Shown: positions 1 through 9,650 of the stretch, one piece after another
Layout: the number at the start of each line of letters is the position of its first letter
Numbering within the stretch: position 1 is the stretch's first letter
Assembly: GCA_949285425.1 (NCBI GenBank)
Contig: CASEAJ010000125.1
Span: 51,624-115,623 of the forward strand
DNA from: an uncultured Porphyromonadaceae bacterium
GTDB lineage: Bacteria > Bacteroidota > Bacteroidia > Bacteroidales > Paludibacteraceae
Reading direction: 5' to 3'
Length of the DNA stretch: 64,000 bases
Program-made: the position numbers and the translations under genes
The notes under the pieces: model-generated
Database searches by the model: none
What the model was told of the DNA's origin: nothing
The model's input: the letters and a program-made list of their open reading frames with translations, nothing else

Positions 1-812
1 AGCGTGTTGTCATTGGCGGCCAGCACTAGCTGTGAAAAGTCTTCGGGTAACACGATTTGTATGGTTTCGTTTTCATGACGGACGACGGTAACATTTTGTT
101 TGCCTTCTATCAGTATGCGTTCGATGATGTCTGCACGGTCTTGAACTGCAATTCCATCGATAGCAATGATTTTATCCCCGTTCCGGAATCCGTTGTTTTG
201 CATAAGTTGTGTGTACTCTAGTCCATATCGGGCATTTTCTATCGGGAAGTATTCTTTTCCGTTGTGGAACAATACACCTATATATATGATGATGGCTAAA
301 ATGAAGTTGAACAGAACCCCTCCGCAAATGATGGGCAGGCGTTGCCATGTCGGACGGGAACGGTATTCCCAAGGTTGGGGCTCTTGTGTCAGTTGGGTGC
401 TGTCCATCGATTCGTCAACCATGCCGGCTATTTTACAGTATCCGCCCAATGGAACCCAACCGATTCCCCATTCGGTGCTTTCGGGGTATTTGCGCCAGTC
501 ATCGTCCGGTAATTCATGGAGCGGTATCGGTTCGAACACTGTGTTGCCTTTTGAGTCGGTCACCGTGTCGCCATCCATGTCTGTTTTGGGACGTTCGTTT
601 GCCGGGACGTTTTTGGAGAAGAAACGAATCTGCCATTTACCGTTGATTTTCTTGGCTCTTACAATGGAACCTTTCGGATTGAAAAACAGGTAGAACTTGT
701 CCACTCTTACCTTGAAAAGGCGTGCAAATAAAAAATGTCCCAATTCGTGTATGAACACTAAAATGGATAGACTGAGAATGAGTTGCAATGCTCTTATCAA
801 AAACGTTTCCAT
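1..812 (-). CDS. rseP: RseP-like site-2 (M50) membrane zinc protease, 3' end outside window
   Basis: Intramembrane metalloprotease of the RseP/S2P family, which in other bacteria cuts anti-sigma factors and remnant signal peptides in the inner membrane. The minus-strand frame opens with ATG at 812 and stays open to the window edge, giving about 270 residues of a protein usually around 450. A first transmembrane helix carries the zinc motif HELGH at residues 22-26. The characteristic GWVPLGGY loop follows a family-typical insertion, then a second membrane segment and a PDZ domain (NGFRNGDKIIAIDGI). It lies 111 bp downstream of dxr on the same strand, the common Bacteroides order M23-dxr-rseP. 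The family call is firm; the substrate is unknown. Confidence 0.93.
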   Translation of the reverse strand, partial: METFLIRALQLILSLSILVFIHELGHFLFARLFKVRVDKFYLFFNPKGSIVRAKKINGKWQIRFFSKNVPANERPKTDMDGDTVTDSKGNTVFEPIPLHELPDDDWRKYPESTEWGIGWVPLGGYCKIAGMVDESMDSTQLTQEPQPWEYRSRPTWQRLPIICGGVLFNFILAIIIYIGVLFHNGKEYFPIENARYGLEYTQLMQNNGFRNGDKIIAIDGIAVQDRADIIERILIEGKQNVTVVRHENETIQIVLPEDFSQLVLAANDNT

Positions 813-923
813 AATAAAGTATAAACCCGCTTGCTTTCTGGATTGGACAGAAGTTACGGGGTTGGTTTGTTTCTATTGTTTTGTTTAACTGTTTGTTTGC
901 TGGAATAAGTATCTTGTTTGTTT

Positions 924-2087
924 CTATAATGACAATTTCCTTCTGGTCAGTTCCCGTACTTGCCGGTCGGTTTCTATGTAGTCTTCATAAGTGGGGTGCG
1001 GTATGAAGTGGGCTTGCTGCATGATATCTTCTATGATATCTGACATTTCGAGAAATCTGATTTTGTCCTGCAGGAATGCGGAAACGACAATTTCGTTGGC
1101 TGCATTCAATATGCATGGCATGTTTCCGCCTTGCCGCATGGCTTGGTAGGCAAACCCCAAATTACGGAAGCGGTTCAGGTCGGGCTGTTCGAATGTCAGC
1201 TGCGTACAGCTGTTGAAGTCGAAGCGTTTGAACTTGGTTTCTACCCGGTCCGGATAGGTAAAGGCGTAGAGTATGGGCAACTTCATGTCGGGGACTCCCA
1301 TTTGGGCCTTGATGGCCCCATCGGCAAACTGCACCATGGAGTGAATGATGGATTGGGGGTGCACAACGACTTCTATCTGTTCCGGTGAAACACCGAAAAG
1401 CCATTGGGCTTCTATGACTTCGAAGCCTTTGTTCATCATGCTGGCCGAATCGATGGTTATTTTGGCACCCATGGTCCAGTTGGGATGTTTCAATGCTTGT
1501 GCTGATGTGACGTTTTTTAATTCGTCCAGACTTTTTGTGCGGAACGGTCCTCCGGAAGCGGTCAGAATGACCTTTTCAATCGCATTGCCACTCTCCCCGG
1601 CCAGACATTGGAATATGGCAGAGTGCTCTGAGTCAACTGGGATGATGGCCGCCTTGTATTGGGCGGCGAGTTTTCCTATCAGATCGCCGGCAACGACCAG
1701 GGTCTCCTTGTTTGCCAGTGCAATCCGTTTTCCTGCCTGGATGGCTTGGATGGTGGGCTTGAGCCCGGCATATCCGACCATGGCGGTCAGCACAATGTCG
1801 GCTTCGGCCATGCCTGCCACTTGTGCAATGGCTTCCGTTCCGGCAAACACCTTCATAGGCAGGTCGGCCAATGCAGTTTTTACCTTTTCGTAATGCAGTT
1901 CGTTTGCGATGACTACTATTTCCGGATGAAATCGGCGGGCTTGCTCAATGAGCAGGTCGGCCTGGTTGTTGGCCGTGAGGGCATATACGTCAAAGCGAGT
2001 GGAATGCTGTGCTATGACTTCCAGGGCTTGTGTTCCAATGGAACCGGTGGAACCGAGTATGGTGATTGATTGTTTTCCTTCGTTCAC
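924..2087 (-). CDS. dxr: 1-deoxy-D-xylulose 5-phosphate reductoisomerase
   Basis: Converts DXP to 2-C-methyl-D-erythritol 4-phosphate with NADPH, the committed step of the MEP isoprenoid pathway, in the cytoplasm. The 387-residue length is typical. The NADPH-binding loop GSTGSIG sits at residues 12-18, the metal-binding VDSEHSAIFQ motif is at about 151-160 (Asp152, Glu154), and the substrate-binding region contains SGGPFR and NHPNW-like segments (KHPNWTMG). The ATG at 2087 gives the expected N-terminus. It lies 13 bp downstream of the M23 gene and upstream of rseP, so the three are probably cotranscribed. Nothing unusual is seen. Confidence 0.97.
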   Translation of the reverse strand: MNEGKQSITILGSTGSIGTQALEVIAQHSTRFDVYALTANNQADLLIEQARRFHPEIVVIANELHYEKVKTALADLPMKVFAGTEAIAQVAGMAEADIVLTAMVGYAGLKPTIQAIQAGKRIALANKETLVVAGDLIGKLAAQYKAAIIPVDSEHSAIFQCLAGESGNAIEKVILTASGGPFRTKSLDELKNVTSAQALKHPNWTMGAKITIDSASMMNKGFEVIEAQWLFGVSPEQIEVVVHPQSIIHSMVQFADGAIKAQMGVPDMKLPILYAFTYPDRVETKFKRFDFNSCTQLTFEQPDLNRFRNLGFAYQAMRQGGNMPCILNAANEIVVSAFLQDKIRFLEMSDIIEDIMQQAHFIPHPTYEDYIETDRQVRELTRRKLSL

Positions 2088-2100
2088 AGTATGCTGGTTG

Positions 2101-2964
2101 TTAAAAAATAATCATGTATTCAGGATTGACTGCATTGCCGTTGTTCCATAATTCGAATTCGAAGAGTTGGTCTTGCTCCGATGCATTGCCGGCGATGGCA
2201 ATATTTTCTCCTGCATGTACTATCTCACCTACCTTTTTCAGCAGGCGGATGTTGTTTTTGTATACGGAAATGTAGTTACCTTCATGTTGCACCTGGATAA
2301 TCCAACCGTTGTTGAAGCTGTAGTCGGCATATATGACTGTGCCGTCGAGTACGCTCAGTACCTTTTCATTGGGGGGAGTCAGAATGGAAATGCCGTATAT
2401 CTGCTCAATGGCGTTGAAGTGTTGCTGTATTACCCCATTGACCGGTTTGAACAATACATAGCTGTCGTTTTTAGGACGGTAACCTAAACTGGACAGGTTG
2501 TACTTTTCTTCTTCTTCAAATTGTTCGATGAATTTCCGTTCGCGTTCGGTCTGTTCTATGCCCGGCTCATCTTTCTTGTCTATAATGACAATCGAATCCA
2601 ATGGCTTTATATCGGCCGTGTCCAGATTGCCGGCAATGACATCGCGGATGATGTTCATGTAGGCAATTTGTTTGTCCATCTGGCTTTGCAGAGAATCGGC
2701 GCGCATCGATTCGGAAATGACGGTTTCCCGGTTGCCTTCGTCTCCATAACCGGGCAGGTAGTAGCGCAGGGGAGTGATGAATATGAGGATTGCCAGAATG
2801 AAAAAGGTAATCAGTACGAATACACATGCGTATAGAAACAAAGACAGGCGCGACAGGCGCACGTGCCAGGACTCTTCCAATGTGTTTTCATCGAGTACCG
2901 AGACACGGTACTTGAACCGCATCTTGTCAAAAAAAGCCTGGTTGTTTTTTTCTTTTTTCCCCAC
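2101..2964 (-). CDS. Membrane-anchored M23 (LytM-like) protein, apparently catalytically degenerate
   Basis: One N-terminal transmembrane helix (VFVLITFFILAILIF) follows a short basic cytoplasmic segment. A linker with a coiled-coil-like stretch comes next, then a C-terminal LytM/M23 beta domain. The zinc ligands look lost. Where active enzymes have HxGxD this protein has IYGISI, and where they have HxHFE it has LFEFELW. It is therefore probably a regulator or scaffold of cell-wall hydrolysis, as with other degenerate LytM proteins (inference). Start choice: an in-frame TTG at 2991 is possible, but a -7 box at 2989-2996 overlaps it. The GTG at 2964, giving VGKKEKNNQAFF, is more likely the start, about 18 nt after the expected transcription start. 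Upstream of dxr and rseP in one operon. Confidence 0.85.
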   Translation of the reverse strand: MGKKEKNNQAFFDKMRFKYRVSVLDENTLEESWHVRLSRLSLFLYACVFVLITFFILAILIFITPLRYYLPGYGDEGNRETVISESMRADSLQSQMDKQIAYMNIIRDVIAGNLDTADIKPLDSIVIIDKKDEPGIEQTERERKFIEQFEEEEKYNLSSLGYRPKNDSYVLFKPVNGVIQQHFNAIEQIYGISILTPPNEKVLSVLDGTVIYADYSFNNGWIIQVQHEGNYISVYKNNIRLLKKVGEIVHAGENIAIAGNASEQDQLFEFELWNNGNAVNPEYMIIF

Positions 2965-2988
2965 GTTACCTTGTTTTGCGTACGTGTG

Positions 2989-2996
2989 CAAAAGTA
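2989..2996 (-). promoter_or_regulatory. Putative -7 box of the M23-dxr-rseP operon
   Basis: Minus strand reads TACTTTTG, a full match to the Bacteroides primary sigma -7 consensus TAnnTTTG. It overlaps the TTG codon that would otherwise give the longest M23 reading frame. No clear -33 TTTG was found at the ideal distance. Confidence 0.55.
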
Positions 2997-3018
2997 GCTA
3001 ATTTCAGCGGAATGCCCA

Positions 3019-3060
3019 AAAAAGAAAGCCCGAACGCCAATGAAACGTCCGGGCTTTTTA
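3019..3060 (-). terminator. Rho-independent terminator of the V-type ATPase operon
   Basis: GC-rich inverted repeat AAAGCCCG...CGGGCTTT with an inner ACG/CGT pairing, followed on the minus strand by a T-rich stretch (CTTTCTTTTTT). It lies 20-60 bp past the stop of subunit K. The T run on the other side would also let it work on the plus strand. Confidence 0.85.
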
Positions 3061-3078
3061 GAAAATTTAGTGCTTGAA

Positions 3079-3540
<462 letters not shown>

Positions 3541-3652
3541 TTAAATTGTTTGTTATTTGTTTTTGTTTATTTGTTTTTCTTTTGATTGATTGTTTATGTC
3601 GGGCGAAAAAATCATTCGTCCCTACATGTCTACTAGTCACTTGTCACTACCG

Positions 3653-5497
3653 TTACAGTACTTTTGTCTCTTCTTTATACGGGGCAAAAGGTTTGTATTT
3701 TTTGCCGTTTCCTTCGAATCCTGCGTTTTTGTAGAATTCGACAAAGGTCAGACGCATCGGGTGTACGAAAGCACCCAGTACGGCGATGAAAATGTTGATG
3801 GAGTGGCCGAACAACAGAATGACTACCGTGACCAGCTGGCTTACTACCGGAATGCCAATGCCTCCGCCCATGTCAAGGGCGAGGTCGTTGAACACCAATC
3901 CCATTACCCCGCCTGAAAGGCCGAGTGCAAACAGACGGATGTACGACAGTATGTCGCCCAGCAAACCGGTGACCATGTTATAGGTTCCCCACAGTCCCGA
4001 ACCGATATTGATGATAGGGTTACGTTTCACATCGTTGAGTAGTAGGATGCAGAGACCTCCCAAACCTCCGAACACGATATACAGCCATTGTGCCGTTTCA
4101 GCTGAAATGAGCTGGAAGGTAGACAAGGCCAATGTGCCTCCACAGCCCATGAGCACGAACAGCCAGCCGAGGGTGGAAAGTGAAGCAAGAAAGCCGAAGC
4201 GTTGTACTTCGCCCACCCATTTGATGACCATGCCGAACAGTATTTGTATTACGCCAAGAATGAGGGCATTGTAGAACAGCTGGTCGGAGTTGAGCATGAC
4301 CACCTTGAACTTTTGTATCCACGGGGCGGTCGATTCGAGCAGCGGAATGCCGAAACAGGTGCCGCTGACAATTCCCATGACAATGGCTCCACCTCCCAGT
4401 ACGGCAATCAGGCTCATGACCGATTTCATGACCGGATTGGCCACTTTCTTGCGGGCAACCAAGCCTAATATAAGAAACAGCAGTCCGTAGCCGGCATCAC
4501 CCAGGCACAGTCCGAAGAACAGTACATAGAACGGTGCGAAGAAGGCGGTGAGGTCGCGTTCCCAGTAGTTGGGCAGGTCATACAACTCGCCGATAAACTC
4601 GAACATGCGTGCAAACTTGTTGTTCTTCAGTTTTATTGGCACCCGTTCGCCTGCTTGGGGATCACTGGTTTCGTAATAGATGTCGGTCGCATCAAGATAG
4701 GCTTTCAAAGGTGCTTCGGCTTCTTCCGGAGTCCAGCCTTCGAGCAACATGACCTTGTTGTCGGCTTCGGCGTTTGTGTTGAGCAGCACTTTTTCAAATG
4801 CGATACCGGTTTGTATGTCGGCTTCGGCAGCTTTCAGTGTGTTGTAGTCGTTGACCGACAGACGTTCTATTTCGGCCAGGTTGGAGGCCATGTCGTCACG
4901 TAGGCGCACCAGTTCGGCATCAAGTTCTTCTGCCGTTTGGTCGGACAGCGTGATGTAGTCGGCATCGATTTCAACCTTTTCGTCCGGCCGTGTCACCGTG
5001 ACAAAATAGAGCGTACTGCCTTGCCGGTCTATTTCGAATGCGTTGTATGTCACTTCCCATTCCTGGTCGAATTTGCGTGTCGGACAGCTGAAGAAGTTCA
5101 GCACCCAACCGGCAGCTTTCAGCTCGGCCAGACGTTGGTGGCTGAAGCGTCCCCACACTTCCATGCGGTCGCGTTCTTTTTCGGTCTGCAACCTTTTTTG
5201 CAGCAGGGCATCTTTCCGGCTTAACACCCGTTCCACTTCTTCCAGCACATCGAGCCCTTTGCGCGAGAGGTCGGCCGGTGCAAGTTCTGCACCTTTCGGG
5301 CGGTAGCGTTCCAGCTGTTTCAAGGCGTTTTTCACTCGCGAGGCATTGTGCATTTTGTCGCGTAACGCATCGTTTTCTGCAATGCCTTCCGGTTTTTCAA
5401 TGATGTGCAACACACCTATGTCCTTGATTTTTTCAAGAAACTCCAGGTATTGTCTGTGATACACCAGGAAGGTGTATTTTTTCATTTTGACTATCAT
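3653..5497 (-). CDS. ntpI: V-type ATPase subunit I (Vo a-subunit-like stator)
   Basis: 614-residue membrane subunit that forms the ion half-channels against the K ring and holds the peripheral stalk. The N-terminal soluble half (about 1-330) is helical and coiled-coil-like. The C-terminal half has seven or so membrane segments, beginning around LTAFFAPFYVLFFGLCLGDAGYGLLFLILG and ending in the conserved LSYIRLFALGLSGGVMGLVFN region, whose Arg is the essential a-subunit arginine. The start ATG overlaps the stop of subunit D by 4 bp (ATGA), indicating translational coupling. Between I and K there are 127 bp of T-rich sequence without a gene. Confidence 0.95.
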   Translation of the reverse strand: MIVKMKKYTFLVYHRQYLEFLEKIKDIGVLHIIEKPEGIAENDALRDKMHNASRVKNALKQLERYRPKGAELAPADLSRKGLDVLEEVERVLSRKDALLQKRLQTEKERDRMEVWGRFSHQRLAELKAAGWVLNFFSCPTRKFDQEWEVTYNAFEIDRQGSTLYFVTVTRPDEKVEIDADYITLSDQTAEELDAELVRLRDDMASNLAEIERLSVNDYNTLKAAEADIQTGIAFEKVLLNTNAEADNKVMLLEGWTPEEAEAPLKAYLDATDIYYETSDPQAGERVPIKLKNNKFARMFEFIGELYDLPNYWERDLTAFFAPFYVLFFGLCLGDAGYGLLFLILGLVARKKVANPVMKSVMSLIAVLGGGAIVMGIVSGTCFGIPLLESTAPWIQKFKVVMLNSDQLFYNALILGVIQILFGMVIKWVGEVQRFGFLASLSTLGWLFVLMGCGGTLALSTFQLISAETAQWLYIVFGGLGGLCILLLNDVKRNPIINIGSGLWGTYNMVTGLLGDILSYIRLFALGLSGGVMGLVFNDLALDMGGGIGIPVVSQLVTVVILLFGHSINIFIAVLGAFVHPMRLTFVEFYKNAGFEGNGKKYKPFAPYKEETKVL

Positions 5498-6096
5498 GCT
5501 TCTGCCTCCATTCTTTCTTTTCGCGATTTGACTATCTTCTGCGACGATTTGGAAAGGTTCTCTTCGTCTTCCATGAAGCGCTTTATCTTGCGGATAGCAT
5601 CTTCGTAGCCGGGAATCTGTACTTTCTCAAAAAGGTTGACTTTCTGGGTCGTCTTTTTGCGGGCATATTCCAGCAGGTCCAGTTTGCGGGCATAAAATTC
5701 ACGTTCTATACCCACCTGGGCCAGGTCTTTCAGTTGGGTCAGTCCGTCGGCAAACCAGGCCGGCGAGTTGAACAGGCTGAATGGTTTCGTGTCGTACACC
5801 ACTTCTTCCAGCACAGGGATGCGTACGCCGGCTATTTTCCTGACGTTCATTTTCACGTCTTTCACCTGCAGGAGCGAGGTGTCGAACTCACCCCACAGAG
5901 CCAGCATTTTGTCGTATGAAGCAATGCGCCGTTCCAGTTCCTCCTCCAGCTTCTTGATGTCGTCTTTGGCTTTCTTCACCTCCAGGCGCAGGGCGCTCTC
6001 CTTGTTTTTTATGGTCGGCAAGGTGCGCACGCGCATCTTGAGGTTTTTCTCCAAAAGCTGCAACGAGGTCTTGTTATATTGAAATTGTATTGCCAT
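5494..6096 (-). CDS. ntpD: V-type ATPase subunit D (central stalk)
   Basis: 200-residue, highly helical central rotor shaft subunit linking the A3B3 head to the K ring. N-terminal and C-terminal long helices are visible (NKTSLQLLEKNLKMRV; IRKIKRFMEDEENLSK), separated by a short middle region, the normal architecture of the family. It overlaps subunit I by 4 bp. Upstream it is separated from subunit B by about 85 bp holding an inverted heptamer repeat. Confidence 0.93.
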   Translation of the reverse strand: MAIQFQYNKTSLQLLEKNLKMRVRTLPTIKNKESALRLEVKKAKDDIKKLEEELERRIASYDKMLALWGEFDTSLLQVKDVKMNVRKIAGVRIPVLEEVVYDTKPFSLFNSPAWFADGLTQLKDLAQVGIEREFYARKLDLLEYARKKTTQKVNLFEKVQIPGYEDAIRKIKRFMEDEENLSKSSQKIVKSRKERMEAEA

Positions 6097-6105
6097 AGTT
6101 TTTCA

Positions 6106-6188
6106 ATTAACAGTTAACAATGAACAATGAAACATTTATCGTGTCAGATTGGGAAATTGTTCATTGTTCACTGTTCATTGTTCATTTC
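6106..6188. repeat. Inverted heptamer repeat between V-ATPase B and D genes
   Basis: The left arm reads TTAACAG TTAACAA TGAACAA TGAAAC. About 25 bp later the right arm reads TTGTTCA TTGTTCA CTGTTCA TTGTTCA. The arms are built of 7-bp units and are nearly reverse complements, so the transcript could fold into a long hairpin inside the operon. The right end overlaps the last codons of subunit B. Confidence 0.8.
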
Positions 6189-7501
6189 TTCCAATATTTG
6201 TCCACCAGTTCCTGTTTGATGTTCACTTCCGATGGTTTGAAGTGTTCGGCAAACAAGGTCCATGCCGTGTCGAGCATGGCGGTGGTGTCGATGTTGACAT
6301 CGATGGCCAGCAGTTTGTCCGAGTATTCCTTGGCGAATGCCAGCGTGCGTTCGTCGTAGTCGGTCAGGTCGAAACCGTTTTCCAGCTTCGTCTTGGCGTT
6401 GGCGGCATCCGAATACAGACGTACGGCGGCGTTCATCACCTGCGGATGGTCTTCGCGGGTCTTCTTGCCGGTAACCAGCTGTTTCAAGCGCGACAGCGAA
6501 CGGAACGGGTCAACAATGACCTTACCTATGTCCGAGTCACGGCGCAGGAAGAGCTGCCCTTCGGTGATGTATCCGGTGTTGTCAGGAATGGAGTGGGTAA
6601 TGTCGCCACCCGAAAGTGTGGTCACTGCTATGATGGTGATAGAACCTCCTTCGGGGAACTGCACCGCTTTTTCGTATATCTTTGCCAGGTCCGAATAGAG
6701 CGAACCGGGCATGGAGTCCTTCGACGGAATCTGGTCCATACGGTTCGACACAATGGCGAGCGCATCGGCATATGAGGTCATGTCGGTGAGCAGCACCAGT
6801 ACCTTTTCGTTTTTGTCCACGGCGAAATATTCGGCGGCGGTCAGTGCCATGTCGGGAATCAGAAGACGTTCCACCGGCGGATTTTCCGTGGTGTTTACAA
6901 AGCTGACGATGCGGTCGAGCACTCCCGCGTTGCTGAACACGTTTTTGAAGTACAGGTAGTCATCGTTTGTCAGTCCCATGCCACCCAGCACAATCTTGTC
7001 GGCTTTCGCACGCAGTGCCACGCTGGCCATCACCTGGTTGTAGGGTTGGTCAGGGTCGGCAAAGAACGGTATTTTCTGTCCCGACACCAGTGTGTTGTTC
7101 AAGTCGATACCGGCAATACCCGTAGCAATCAGTTCCGAAGGCTGTTTGCGGCGTACCGGGTTGACCGATGGTCCCCCGATTTCGCGTTCTTCGCCTTCCA
7201 CTTCCGGTCCGCCGTCAATAGGGTTTCCGTATGAGTTGAAGAAACGCCCGGCCAGCTGTTCGCTCACTTTCAGTGACGGGGCTTTGCCGAGGAAAATGAC
7301 TTCCGCATTGGTCGGAATACCTTCGGTACCGCCGAATACCTGCAGGGTCACTTCATCGCCCATGATTTTAACTACTTGCGCCAAAGCTCCGTTTACGGTG
7401 GCCAGTTCATCGTTTCCGATGCCGGTAGCACGCAGCGAGCAGGTCGCCTTGTTTATTTGGGTTATTTGGGTGTATATTTTTTGAAATGCTTTTGTTGCCA
7501 T
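6182..7501 (-). CDS. ntpB: V-type ATPase subunit B (non-catalytic head subunit)
   Basis: 439-residue regulatory head subunit that alternates with A in the A3B3 ring. It has the N-terminal beta-barrel and the nucleotide-binding fold, but where subunit A has a P-loop it has the family's altered loop (SGQKIPFFADPDQPYNQV), so it is not a hydrolytic site. Conserved PSKDSMPGSLYSDLAKIYE and TLSGGDITHSIPDNTGYITEGQ segments confirm the assignment. ATG at 7501. It follows subunit A by 42 bp. Confidence 0.96.
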   Translation of the reverse strand: MATKAFQKIYTQITQINKATCSLRATGIGNDELATVNGALAQVVKIMGDEVTLQVFGGTEGIPTNAEVIFLGKAPSLKVSEQLAGRFFNSYGNPIDGGPEVEGEEREIGGPSVNPVRRKQPSELIATGIAGIDLNNTLVSGQKIPFFADPDQPYNQVMASVALRAKADKIVLGGMGLTNDDYLYFKNVFSNAGVLDRIVSFVNTTENPPVERLLIPDMALTAAEYFAVDKNEKVLVLLTDMTSYADALAIVSNRMDQIPSKDSMPGSLYSDLAKIYEKAVQFPEGGSITIIAVTTLSGGDITHSIPDNTGYITEGQLFLRRDSDIGKVIVDPFRSLSRLKQLVTGKKTREDHPQVMNAAVRLYSDAANAKTKLENGFDLTDYDERTLAFAKEYSDKLLAIDVNIDTTAMLDTAWTLFAEHFKPSEVNIKQELVDKYWKK

Positions 7502-7543
7502 AATCTTTTCCTCAATATTTGCCGGCTTGTTCCGGCGTTGCTT

Positions 7544-9298
7544 TTATTTGCGTCTTTCGGCCAATATGTTGTCCAGTTCTTTGCGGTATCCTTCGAATTT
7601 TTCCGAATGGAATTCCGAGTAGTTCATCTGTTTGCAAATGTTGATGATACGTTTGAAGTATTCCATGACTTCCACAAAGCCGTTGAATTCGAACGTCGAA
7701 TTGCAAATGTCCATGACCAGGTCGAGGATGTATTGCTGGCGTTCCATGGGGGTTACGGAGTCGATGGGGTCGAACGCATCCTGCTGCAGGATGACGAAGT
7801 CGATTACTTCCGATTTCCAGAATGTGACATGATATTCTACCGGCACGCCATCGTCACCCAGAATGTTGATTTGTTCCTGCACTTCCTTGCCGCGTTGCAA
7901 CATGGTTTTCATGTCGTTCACCTTGCGGGTCCAGTCGGGCGATATGCGTTCGGAAATGTATTCTTCGAATTCGGGATATTCAATGTATTTCGAGTAGCTG
8001 TCAATCGGGTTGACGGCCGGATAGCGTTTGCTGTCGGCGCGTGCCTGTTCCAGTGCGAAGAAGCAGCGGGCCACTTTTTTTGTTCCTTCTGTTACCGGCT
8101 CCTTCAAGTTACCTCCGGCAGGCGACACGGTACCGATGAAGGTGATGGAGCCGGTCTTGCCGTTCTTCAGGTAGACGAATCCCGCACGGCTGTAGAAGTT
8201 GCCGATGGTGGCCGAAAGGTCCATTGGGAATGCATCCTGTCCCGGAAGTTCCTCCATGCGGTTACTCATTTCGCGAAGGGCCTGTGCCCAGCGTGAGGTC
8301 GAGTCGGCCATAAGCAGTACCTTCAATCCCATGGCACGGTAGTATTCGGCTATGGTCATGGCCGTGTATACCGATGCTTCGCGCGAAGCTACCGGCATGC
8401 TCGAGGTGTTGGCAATGATAATGGTACGTTCCATGAGGTTGTGCCCGGTGTGCGGGTCAATCAGTTCGGGGAATTCCACAAACAGTTCCACCACTTCGTT
8501 GGCACGTTCGCCACAGGCTGCCATGATGACGATGTCGGCTTCCGCCTGTTTGGAGATGGCGTGCTGCAACACGGTTTTTCCGGTACCGAACGGACCGGGG
8601 ATGAAACCCGTACCGCCTTCGGCTATCGGGTTGGCCGTGTCGATGGTGCGTACGCCCGTTTCCAGCAGTTTGAACGGACGGGGCTTTTCCACGTGCACGT
8701 TAATCGGTTTCTTGACCGGCCATTTCTGTATCATGTTCACCTCAATGTCTTTGCCGTCGGCATCGGTGAGCACGGCCACCGTGTCCATGATGGTGTATTC
8801 GCCGGCGGGAACCACGCTTTTCACCGTATATTCGCCTTTGAAGGTGAAGGGTACCATGATTTTGTGCGGCTGGGCGTTTTCATCCACTTCGCCGAGCCAT
8901 GAGGCTGCTTCCACCCGGTCGCCCGGCTGGGCAAGCGGGGTGAACTTCCATTTCTTTTCCTTGTCGAGCGGGAAGTTGTATTCCCCGCGTTTCAGAAACA
9001 CTCCGGTGAGACGGTTCAGGTCGTTCTGCAATCCGTCGAAGTTGCACGACAGCAGTCCCGGACCCAGTGTCACTTCGAGCATGTGTCCCATGAACTCCAC
9101 ATCGTTGCCTACTTTCAGTCCGCGTGTGCTTTCGAACACCTGCACGGATACGTTGTTGCCTGTGACCTTCAACACTTCGGCCATCAGGCGCACACCGTTC
9201 AGGTCGATGTAACAAATCTCGTTTTGAGCTACGGGACCATCCGCTTCCACTGTCACGAGGTTGGATATAATCCCTTTTACTTTTCCTTTTGTTGACAT
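7544..9298 (-). CDS. ntpA: V-type ATPase catalytic subunit A
   Basis: 584-residue catalytic subunit that binds and hydrolyses (or makes) ATP. The Walker A loop GPFGTGKT is at residues 235-242 and is preceded by the family's extra non-homologous region (about 110-190). The arginine/glutamate catalytic segment GERANEVVE follows, as do SSMPVASREASVYT and ADSTSRWAQALREMS. Length and motif order are normal. It is followed by subunit B on the same strand and preceded by a small membrane protein gene with a 34-bp gap. Confidence 0.97.
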   Translation of the reverse strand: MSTKGKVKGIISNLVTVEADGPVAQNEICYIDLNGVRLMAEVLKVTGNNVSVQVFESTRGLKVGNDVEFMGHMLEVTLGPGLLSCNFDGLQNDLNRLTGVFLKRGEYNFPLDKEKKWKFTPLAQPGDRVEAASWLGEVDENAQPHKIMVPFTFKGEYTVKSVVPAGEYTIMDTVAVLTDADGKDIEVNMIQKWPVKKPINVHVEKPRPFKLLETGVRTIDTANPIAEGGTGFIPGPFGTGKTVLQHAISKQAEADIVIMAACGERANEVVELFVEFPELIDPHTGHNLMERTIIIANTSSMPVASREASVYTAMTIAEYYRAMGLKVLLMADSTSRWAQALREMSNRMEELPGQDAFPMDLSATIGNFYSRAGFVYLKNGKTGSITFIGTVSPAGGNLKEPVTEGTKKVARCFFALEQARADSKRYPAVNPIDSYSKYIEYPEFEEYISERISPDWTRKVNDMKTMLQRGKEVQEQINILGDDGVPVEYHVTFWKSEVIDFVILQQDAFDPIDSVTPMERQQYILDLVMDICNSTFEFNGFVEVMEYFKRIINICKQMNYSEFHSEKFEGYRKELDNILAERRK

Positions 9299-9332
9299 AT
9301 CGTTATGTTGTTCTTGTTATTTCTGTACTTTA

Positions 9333-9557
9333 TTATTCGGCAGTCAATAATATTGCTTGCGCCATAAGCGTAACTCCTAATATTATAGGTATAAGCGAGT
9401 AGCCTGTGAAGTGCAGGGCAAAACCCGCTTTGTCGCCGAATTTCTCTTTCATGGGCTGCAATTTGGAGAAACTTTCCGGTTTCCTTTTCCGTTGTATAAT
9501 GGTAAAGATACCATAAGTAAGAGCCAAAATGCCTAATATAAGTTTAAAGTAATTCAT
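9333..9557 (-). CDS. Small two-helix membrane protein inside the V-ATPase operon
   Basis: 74 residues with two hydrophobic segments (LILGILALTYGIFTII at about 5-21 and GYSLIPIILGVTLMAQAILL at about 52-71) separated by a basic loop containing RKRKPESFSKLQPMKEKFGDK. No family recognised. It lies between the DUF2764 gene and subunit A with gaps of 93 and 34 bp on the same strand, so it is probably cotranscribed and may be an accessory or assembly factor of the ATPase (inference from position only). Confidence 0.65.
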   Translation of the reverse strand: MNYFKLILGILALTYGIFTIIQRKRKPESFSKLQPMKEKFGDKAGFALHFTGYSLIPIILGVTLMAQAILLTAE

Positions 9558-9650
9558 TGTTTTAGAGTAAATTGTTGCTTTTCAAAATTTATCTTTGCCT
9601 CGTAGCGTCTATGTGTACTCTCACAAGGTTTCCTTTAGGGGATTGGGGAC

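Noticed and set aside
166..693. 175-codon plus-strand frame at the left edge
   Set aside because: Antisense to rseP, whose HELGH motif, PDZ domain and operon position are convincing.
7376..8296. 306-codon plus-strand frame over V-ATPase subunits A and B
   Set aside because: It covers conserved ATPase genes antisense, has a Phe/Val/His-rich composition and no recognisable domain.
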